A stretch of 64,000 nt of DNA from assembly GCF_963662255.1 (NCBI RefSeq), contig NC_085071.1, forward strand, positions 4,800,701 through 4,864,700, given 5' to 3'. A program made the translations under genes and the position numbers. Numbering within the stretch: position 1 is the stretch's first letter; every line of letters begins with the position of its first letter. The notes under the pieces are model-generated. The model did no database searches. It saw only the letters and a list, made by a program, of their open reading frames with translations, and had not been told where the DNA came from. The DNA is from Cinclus cinclus (taxonomy: Eukaryota; Chordata; Aves; Passeriformes; Cinclidae). Positions 56,887-64,000 of the stretch are shown in pieces.

Positions 56887-57679
56887 TCAGTCCTGAGCAA
56901 GAGCAGAGGTGAAGGGGCTGAATGGGGATTAATTATTGCCTGAATAAACTCACCTCCCTTAAAATCACATCATCATCATCACCTCACACCCCAAGTCCTC
57001 ATCCTGAACTTCCCAGTTCTCCCCGACATCTTCTCTTTGGAAAAATCCTGTTGTGCCTCCAGCTCTCAGTTTTCCCTTTTCATTTTTTATTTCTCACACG
57101 GACAGTGTTACTGGCACTTTCCACAGGACACTCAGAGCCCAGGGCAGCACCCAGCTCTGCAGAGAAACCACTGAAAACAAAGGGGAGATTTGCCTGGCTG
57201 AGTACAGAGCTCGTTCTGCTTATTTAGGATGTCTCAGTCGCGATGTCAACAGGTTATTGGGACGTGATTTCAGTTCAGTGTCCCCCAGCACGGTGACAGT
57301 GGCCACCTCAGCAGCTTCTGACATGCAGGAGCTTCTCCTTCCTCCCTCCCTGCACTCGGCAGCAACCTCCAGGTAATTATCCACAAGGGCAGAGAGCAGG
57401 AAAAGCCATTTCTCACTCCACTGCTGCTCAAGGGCCACCAGGTTAAACAAGTGATGGAAAACCTCTGGGAGCTGCTCTCCTGCTTTTCCTCTCGTGCACG
57501 TGGGGGTCGTGTCCTCCACCTCAGCCAGGCAGGATTTGGAGGGGTTTTATGGCACCTTGGGGAGGTGCAATAAATTGGCAGCAGCACAGGAGATATCCAG
57601 CTTGTGGTCAAATGACAGGTGGGAAGAGGGAGGAATAGGGGGGAAAAGCTGCTGGAAATGTTTTTGTAATAGGTACTAA
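56887..57679. other. Unannotated spacer
   Basis: No recognised feature. Open frames on both strands lack motifs. Confidence 0.45.
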
Positions 57680-58392
57680 GTAAAAAACAAAAATAACAAA
57701 AAAAAAAAAACCAAAAACAAAAAACACAAAAAAAATCATAAAAAACCAAAAATCCCAACCAATCAAAATAATAATAAAAAAAGTCAACCAACCAAACAAA
57801 AAACCCAACCAAACAAAATAAAAAACAACAAACTAACCAAACAAAAAACCAAAACAACAACAAAAAAGAAAACCACTAAAAAACCCCAAAAATCCAACCA
57901 AGCAAAATAAAAAGAAAAAATCAAACCAACCAAACAACCTAAACAACAAAACCCCACCCAAAACAACAACAACAACAACAAAAAAAAACAAAAAACCCAA
58001 CCAAACAAAAAAAATCACACCAACCAAAAAACCCCCCAAAAAACAAACAAAAAAACCACAAAAAACCCCAAAAAAACCAACCAAACAAAAAACCCAACCA
58101 AAGTTAAAAAAAAAACAACCAAAAAACAAAAAAAAAAACCAACCCCCCCCCCCCCAAAAACCCCCCAAAAAACCCCGGAATCAACCCAAAACAACAAAAA
58201 AAGCACAAAAAACCCAAAAAACCAACCAAAAAGTCCAACCAAACAAAAAAAAAAAAGCAAAACAACAACAAAATAATCCACAAAAAACCCAACCGACCAA
58301 AAAAAAAAAAAACCACCAACCAAAAAACCCCAAAAAAATATAAAATCAAAACAAAACCAAAACGAAAATAAAACAACAACAAAAAAACCCCA
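57680..58392. repeat. Long A/C-only low-complexity tract
   Basis: About 710 bp in which the plus strand is almost only A and C, built from 'aaccaaac', 'aacaac' and 'aaaacccc' words without a fixed period. It includes a C13 run at 58143-58155. The minus-strand Phe/Val/Gly-rich frames are artefacts. Confidence 0.96.
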
Positions 58393-59084
58393 GGTTTTTG
58401 GAGGAAATCCTATTCCAATTTATCCAACTCCAACACTGCATTCAAGAAGCATTTAAGGACCAGTGGAACCACCCAGAGCTTCTGCTCCCACAGACACTTC
58501 AGTGAGTCCCATCCCTGGGACAAGGGGTATTTGCAGATGGAAAAATCCTTGGTTCCTCCCACCAACCACCTCTGAAAGACCCTAAAAAATGCAGCTAACA
58601 CCCCAAAAAAGGCAGCAAAGCAAACAGTGGGAAGGGCAGGGCTGGAGCAGCTCGGAGCTCGGCTCCTGCCTAGAATTTGGCACCTCCTGAGCAAAGGAAA
58701 GGATCCAAGCCCTGGTGTGCTCACCTCTGATCATCAGCCCTGCCAGGACTCCACTCCAGTCGGGTTTAACCCGACTCCAAGGAGGTGGTTTTTAAATCGT
58801 GACTTATTCCTATGGTAATGGCAGGCGGGCAAAGGGAATCGTGCAAGGGCTGCCCCAGCGCTGGGAGAGGCGGCTCCACTCAAGGAACACCTGGAGCTCA
58901 ACAGGTGAGGGAGGGAGGGAGGGGGGAACTGAGAGAAAACCTGCTTTGCCCCACTCATTAACACCTCAATTAATATTGCAGAGCCACCTGGCAGCCCAGG
59001 CTTTCCCTGAACCACTGGGCCTGGTGCTGTACAAAGCACGGGCAACTCACAGACAGAATTCTGATTGCAAATCTAAAGGCTGAG
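58393..59084. other. Unannotated; 19-bp palindrome
   Basis: AGTCGGGTT-T-AACCCGACT at 58758-58776 is an inverted repeat with 9-bp arms and a 1-base centre. Nothing else is recognised. Confidence 0.45.
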
Positions 59085-59222
59085 GGAATTTGGATTGTTC
59101 AGAATGGGAAACAGAATTTTGGGATGTCCTGATTTTGGCCTTCCAGTGTCTGAAGGGAGCCTGCGGGAGGTGGAAGGTGATCCTTAAGGTCCCTTCTAAC
59201 CCAAACCATCCTGTGATCACAT
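59085..59222 (+). mobile_element. CR1 LINE 3' portion
   Basis: 'gagggaatttggattgttca', 'ttccagtgtctgaagggagc', 'ctgcgggaggtggaagg' and the tail 'ccttaaggtcccttctaac'. An internal segment is deleted. Confidence 0.85.
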
Positions 59223-60599
59223 CTTGCAATAAACACAAAGTTTCTCACTCCTGAAGTGAAAGAGAAGGGATTTGCCCCAAAGCACACCATGGATTTCTCC
59301 ACTTGGACATTCCTGCCTTGGCTAGGGCACTCTCCCTGGGGTGTCAGCACAGAAAGGGACCTAGAATTGTTATTTCTGGGCTTTGTTTCACAGCACAGCC
59401 TCCAAAAAAAGCACTTGTTGCTTTCTAGGGGGGGGGAATAACACCCCTTTTACAACCCTACAAGGAAATGATTAGATAATTACTCAGCAGTAAAGCAGAA
59501 CACATAAGAAAGTGCTGTTCTCATCATCATTCCTTGAAGCATCTTGTCATTATTATTAGGAAATGATCTATTTGTGCCAGGCTAATTCATATGGATTGTA
59601 ATTCCAGGACATAAATTACCCTGCCATGTGTACTCAGAGCAGAGAAACAGCAGCAGAGGTGCTGAACGTTCAAAGCGATTTGTTAACAGGTTTTTCCTCC
59701 CCAACCTACTGCCCTCCATTCTGATCTGCTGCATCCCAAAGAGTTTCCAAGGGCAGATATCCATATATATTTATTAGAAAGCCGTGCCCTAAAACATCTG
59801 AGGTTACCTCTTGGAATTTATTCACGGGCTCTGTCACAAGGAGAGTGGTTTAATGGTGCAGGAAATGCATCTCTATAAAGCCGTGTACATCCTGCTTTAG
59901 TGGTGACAGAGAGATTATGGTGCATCAAATAAATAAATTAATTCAGTGCATGTGAAGGAGGACAGAGGCAAACGGAGAATTCCTCTTGTGGAACTCATTC
60001 CAAGCACCAAGCTCCTCTTTCCTTGTCTACAACTATTACACAGCTTCCAAGAGTTTTCCAAAAGTGGCCAAAACATCAACACAAAGTGTTTGGAAGGTTC
60101 TGGGAAGCTTGGGACTGAGCCTCTTGTCCCTCAAGTCTCAGTGGTTTTTTTGGTTTTTTATTTTTTTATTTTTTTCGGAAAAAAAAAAAAAAACCTCAGT
60201 TTTTTTTTCTTCCTTGCCTGCCTGGTGCCCACTCCAAGGTGGAGAATTGCATGGACTTCTCCCCAAAAAAGGATGAAAATTCCTCATTCCTCTTGACCAG
60301 AACCTCTCTCCTCATGCTCTGAACACACAGGGATTAACTCTAACTGCCTTTTTTTTTTCTCTTTTGTTTTTTCTTTTGGTTTATTTTTGGGTTGTTGTTT
60401 TGTTTAGATTTTTTTTGGGGGGGGGGGGGGGGTTGTCGATATTTCACTTTCTTCAACCATTTCTCACAGGAGGGCGAACAGAGGCGAATTTTAAACAACC
60501 CCGAGCTGTGTTTTCGCTGCCTTTGGCATTTCTTCTCAGCCCTGCTCTCACTCTGTTAAACACCAGCTCTTTGCAGGGAGGGAATGGGGAGGGGGGGGC
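59223..60599. other. Unannotated; poly-T/G and G16 run
   Basis: AT-balanced sequence at 59450-59950 may be conserved non-coding. T/A-rich runs lie at 60147-60205. A T/G tract at 60349-60432 ends in a run of 16 G (60417-60432). No gene is recognised. Confidence 0.45.
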
Positions 60600-60978
60600 T
60601 GACATCCGTGGCTTTGCATAACAAAAACCACGTTTAGTCGAGCAGTGGGGGACGGAGACACTTCAGGAAACCAGATAATCCAGAAACTGGTGCTAATAAC
60701 TTATTGACTTTCTCACTGCTCTTCCAGGAGCAGCTCATGGCTTCCAGTAATCGCTTTGCTTCCACCCTCAGAGTCCAGCTGAGGCTCTTGGAAGAGCTCA
60801 TTTATGGCAGCTTGTGATAATGGGATATTTTAGCAATGTCAGCTTTCGCACAAGATATAAAAATCCCCCGATTTACTGCCCCCTGCTCCCGGTGCAATCA
60901 GAAAAGGCAAAGAAACCCATAAAGCGTGTCTCGGTCACGTTGGGGTGAACACGACTCCCCTTTTCTGTCTGGGTTTGG
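60600..60978 (+). promoter_or_regulatory. Candidate TATA promoter and 5' leader
   Basis: A clean TATA box (TATAAAAA, 60856-60863, within 'agatataaaaatccccc') lies about 115 bp before the ATG at 60979, leaving room for a start site near 60887 and a leader of about 90 nt. Upstream text (60600-60850) is AT-balanced and repeat-free, with a RUNX-like 'aaaaccacg' and a 'gtgataatggg' GATA-type word. The call depends on the exon that follows. Confidence 0.4.
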
Positions 60979-61036
60979 ATGGAGTTCCTGCGTGTCCTCC
61001 CTGCCCTGCTGGTGCTGTGCCAGGAGCTCAGCTCAG
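60979..61036 (+). CDS. Candidate first coding exon of a secreted or membrane protein (partial)
   Basis: Fifty-eight coding nucleotides from an ATG to a consensus donor (ctcag|gtacaaa at 61036/61037). The peptide MEFLRVLPALLVLCQELSS has the shape of a signal peptide: charged N-region (E, R), a Leu/Val/Ala core and a small-residue end (SSG). The exon ends in phase 1, the commonest phase for introns just after signal peptides in vertebrate secreted and receptor proteins. A TATA box 115 bp upstream fits. The ATG has G at +4 but T at -3, so the start context is only fair. I do not recognise the gene, and no second exon was identified in the remaining 3 kb. An open read-through to 61362 would be intron. 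The alternative is a chance coincidence of signals. Confidence 0.4.
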
Positions 61037-62677
61037 GTACAAATGGAGCAGGTGAGATTCTGCTACCCGACAGCTGGGAGAGGTTTTTTCTGCTCCAGTC
61101 TCTGACCCCTCTTTGTCCTGCCCAAAAAAAACCTGATCTGTTAACAGACAAAATGACCCCAGGAAGAACCATGCAGGTCCTGTTCTCCCCCCCAGCCTCT
61201 CCAGGTTCCTGGTTTTTCCTGGTGCAGGATCTGCTTTTGCCCTTGCTGAATTCCAGACAGTTCCTCCATGCCCAGCTCTCCAGCACCCTGGGGTTCTCCT
61301 CCCAGTTTTGTGTCACCACAGAACTCTCTGAGGAGGCTCCTGCCCCTTCATTGAGGCATTGATGAATAAGTTAACCCTGATAAATAAATTAACCCTGAAT
61401 AGTCACAGAATTACTTCTGATCCCGGTCCTGACCTGGCTCTCCAGGACACCCCCGCAGCTGGAGCTAAACTTTAAATTTGAGGCTTTAAATCAGGCAGCT
61501 TGAGCACAACCAGCTCAGGGTTTGGAAGTGCTGGTTCCAGGATTTATCTGGGTGAAATTCAGGCCAATTCTCAGGGCTACAGCTGTGAGCAGATGTGACA
61601 CAGGCAGCTCTCCCCTCTAATTGCACCAGACTGCATCTTCTTGGGGAACTGGAGTCTCTTATGCTGCCTTTCCAAAGCACCTGGCACAGCAACATGTTGA
61701 TGTGAGGAGGCTCCCAGGCAAGGGATGATGCTAATTAAAAAGATGAGCGCGCCAGGCCTTCAGTCTATAAATCAACAACATCTCCTGCCACAACCACACA
61801 GTCAAGTTACAGCAGCTGAGTTCTTACTGTGGGGAGTGACACTCCAGCAGCAGCCAGAGCTACCCACAGGTAACCCCAAAAAATGCATCACCTGGACCCG
61901 GGAAAAAAAATGCTTTGATAGCAGGAAGCTTTGCAGGAGAACAGAGGGAGCATTTCTGTGGGCTGGTGGCACTTGGAAAGCAGTCCTGTAATGTGGGAAG
62001 GTCAGGAAAGGCTTTAGAAGAAGCAGGGTCTCTCCAACAGCTGCCCTGCTAATGAGGCACATCCATCTCCACCCAGCACACCCAGGGTCTTTCTGCCTTT
62101 GGTGCAGCTGATTTAGGAAAACCAAGACTTGCACATCGGTGTTTTCAATAAAACCTGACTAAATAATCACAGCTGGGCCCTTCTGCCTTTAAAAGCTGAA
62201 CATTTTCTACAGTAGCAAGGAAAGTTTCTGGATATGATGGCAGGAGGGAAAAGGGGGGCAGTGAACACTTTTGGGAGCTGGAAGGAGAGAATAATAAATA
62301 TATTTTTCCCCTTTAACTGAGGCAGCTTTTACAGCGAAGCTAAAACACTGCAGGGACTCCTGGGGATCAGATCCTGTCAGAGGTTTGCATTTCATGGTTG
62401 AGCTTTGAAAGGTGAGGGCAGTGCATTTGCTGGGAGACAGAATGATAACTTCGTCCTTCAGGCTGAAATAACAGAGCTGAACATATTTCCATTCAAACAG
62501 GAGCAGAATCTCTGGGATAAAGGGTAAGTGGGTGTGGATGTGTGTGCTGGAGGAGAAGCAGAACACAGAACATCACTGTGAGGGTCACAGGGGAAGATTC
62601 CCTGCCCCTGGCAGGATGCACTCCGGGGCTGGGCAGTGCTTGACCTCCCGGGCTCTGGAAAGCAGGAATTGATTAAC
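61037..62677 (+). other. Presumed intron or intergenic; nothing firm
   Basis: If the exon at 60979 is real this is the start of its first intron. A block at 61715-61815 ('gatgatgctaattaaaaag', 'tcagtctataaatcaac') is AT-balanced and might be conserved. No second exon, transposon or RNA gene is recognised. Confidence 0.35.
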
Positions 62678-62822
62678 ACAGAATCATCCTGGAATGGTTT
62701 GGGTTAGGAGGGGACTTAAATCCCACCCTGTTCCACCCAATGCCATGGGCAAGGACACCTTCCACTATCCCAGGTTATTCCAAGCCCTGTCCAACTGGGC
62801 TTGGACACTTCCAGGAGTGGGA
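62678..62822 (-). mobile_element. CR1 LINE 3' end (antisense)
   Basis: 'acagaatcatcctggaatgg', 'aggaggggacttaaatccc', 'gccatgggcaaggacacctt' and 'cttggacacttccaggagtg' occur in antisense order. Confidence 0.92.
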
Positions 62823-64000
62823 ATTATGATAACAACCTGGTAACAGCCCTGCCCTTCAGGGTTCAAAGTTTGCAAGATGAGCTGAAGGAGGAAGAGCTGA
62901 TCCACCAAAAGCCCTCAAATGGCTCCATCCCAGGGAGAGCAGCAGGCGAGAAATCAATAACCCGAGCAAGAAACTGTAATAACAGCTGACATTTATCCAG
63001 CATGGATAGCCAGGTGTCCCCAAACACTTGACAGATATTACAGGCTGAGCTGATTTACAAGCAGGGATCTGGCTCCTTGCACAACATCGATTGCCACGCT
63101 GCAGCGAAGGAACTCCTGTGGATTTTGTGGTAACCTTCAGCCACCTGTCCACTCCAGGGGCGAGTGTTGGGGTGCTCTGACCTTCCACACCCCACGCATT
63201 TTAGCACGGAGCTCCTCTCCACCAGGAACAAAGCAGCTCCCATTTGGGGGAGGCAAACATTTGTTTTGGGCAGCTGCACAGAAAACATCCAAATATTGTG
63301 AGAGAGGCTCAGGAGCACCTTCACGGTGCTCTGCTCACCTTGCAATCTCCTCCTTCCCGTCAGGAGCCCAGGCTACACATCCCTCTGCTTTCCATTAGAC
63401 AAGGAACTGTTCCAGGCAGCTCCTCGCCCTGCATTTGCCTTTGGGACAGCAGCTCAGCACAAGCAGCAGTGACACTTTGAACAAGGTGTTTCCTTGTCTC
63501 TGCCTCAGCCTTACATTCCTTCTACAAAGGGGAAAGAAAGGAAAACTGCAGGGGATAAGAACAGGATTTCAAGGCCCAGGAAAAAAAAAAAAACAAACCA
63601 AAAAACACAAAACAAACAACAACCCCACTGCCTTGGAGCTGGCAGGGCAAGCACAGGTCTGATGGCACTGATGGCTCCAGGACCCCAAATGCTTGTTAGG
63701 TTTGAGGCACTGAAGTGACAGCACTCCATGTGACACTGCCCACCTGCAGCAGGTGATGCTTTGTCTGTGCTGGAGCCCAAACAGGTCCAGCAACCCTGAG
63801 GAAGTGCTGAAACCTCTGGAATATAAAGAGATCTGAAGAGCAAATGTACTGGGTTTGCACATCCTGGTCTTGGTAGCAGGGGACTACAGGGGTTTCTTCT
63901 GGGAGAGGCTGCCAGAAGCTTCCTCCATGTCCAGCAGAGCCAACCCCTGCTGGTTCCAAAGATGAATGTGCTGCTGGCCAAGCCTGGGCCAGCGAGAAAT
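62823..64000. other. Unannotated; A/C tract at 63578-63625
   Basis: The A/C tract reads 'aaaaacaaaccaaaaaacac' and similar. Otherwise no recognised gene or repeat up to the window edge. Confidence 0.45.

Noticed and set aside
57270..58382. Several hydrophobic minus-strand frames resembling membrane proteins
   Set aside because: They are poly-T/G translations of the A/C-only tract.
1..64000. tRNA, rRNA, microRNA or telomere repeat arrays
   Set aside because: A reading of both strands found no tRNA B-box with cloverleaf, no rRNA text, no known microRNA seed in a hairpin and no TTAGGG arrays.

Overview
The window reads as vertebrate nuclear DNA from a bird, most likely a songbird. The evidence is the many short, 5'-truncated CR1 LINE copies on both strands (about 25, sharing the CR1 3'-end text around 'gtgtccaaggccaggctgga' and 'ggaccttaaagatcat'), several avian-type endogenous retrovirus LTRs, no recognisable SINEs, and a very high density of GC-rich minisatellites. 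No bacterial, plasmid or phage features are present. The window looks intergenic or intronic. No complete protein-coding gene can be supported, and most long open frames are translations of tandem repeats or of CR1.

Layout: 1-10 kb has a CR1/minisatellite pair at the left edge, a CR1 split by a 10-bp minisatellite (3985-4560), a 61-unit 15-bp array (5380-6294), a splice-bounded open frame (6797-6866) and AT-balanced sequence that looks like conserved non-coding DNA (7860-9300). 10-26 kb holds two minus-strand LTRs (9661-10023, 20242-20697), 22-bp and 60-bp period arrays, several CR1 copies and the best-looking internal candidate exon (19688-19765). 26-45 kb carries a 30/42-bp array, a candidate 42-nt microexon, a second copy of the same LTR family (33030-33473), an ERVL-type LTR 3' end (39190-39427), a further probable LTR (40400-40917) and an LTR nested inside a CR1 (43318-43745). 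45-56 kb holds a CR1 that shares 395 identical bases with one 30.6 kb upstream, a minisatellite grown out of CR1 sequence (47890-48347), a large two-phase array (50365-51500) and a purine-rich array (54975-55262). 56-64 kb has a complete solo LTR with a 5-bp target duplication (56256-56886), a 700-bp strand-asymmetric A/C tract, and at 60856-61036 a TATA box followed by a signal-peptide-like first exon with a phase-1 splice donor. That last element is the best gene candidate in the window.

All exon and conserved-element calls come from reading splice signals, frame and base composition by eye. No alignment, transcript or conservation data were available. Repeat and LTR calls are much firmer than the exon calls. 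Edges of repeats are approximate unless terminal motifs are quoted.
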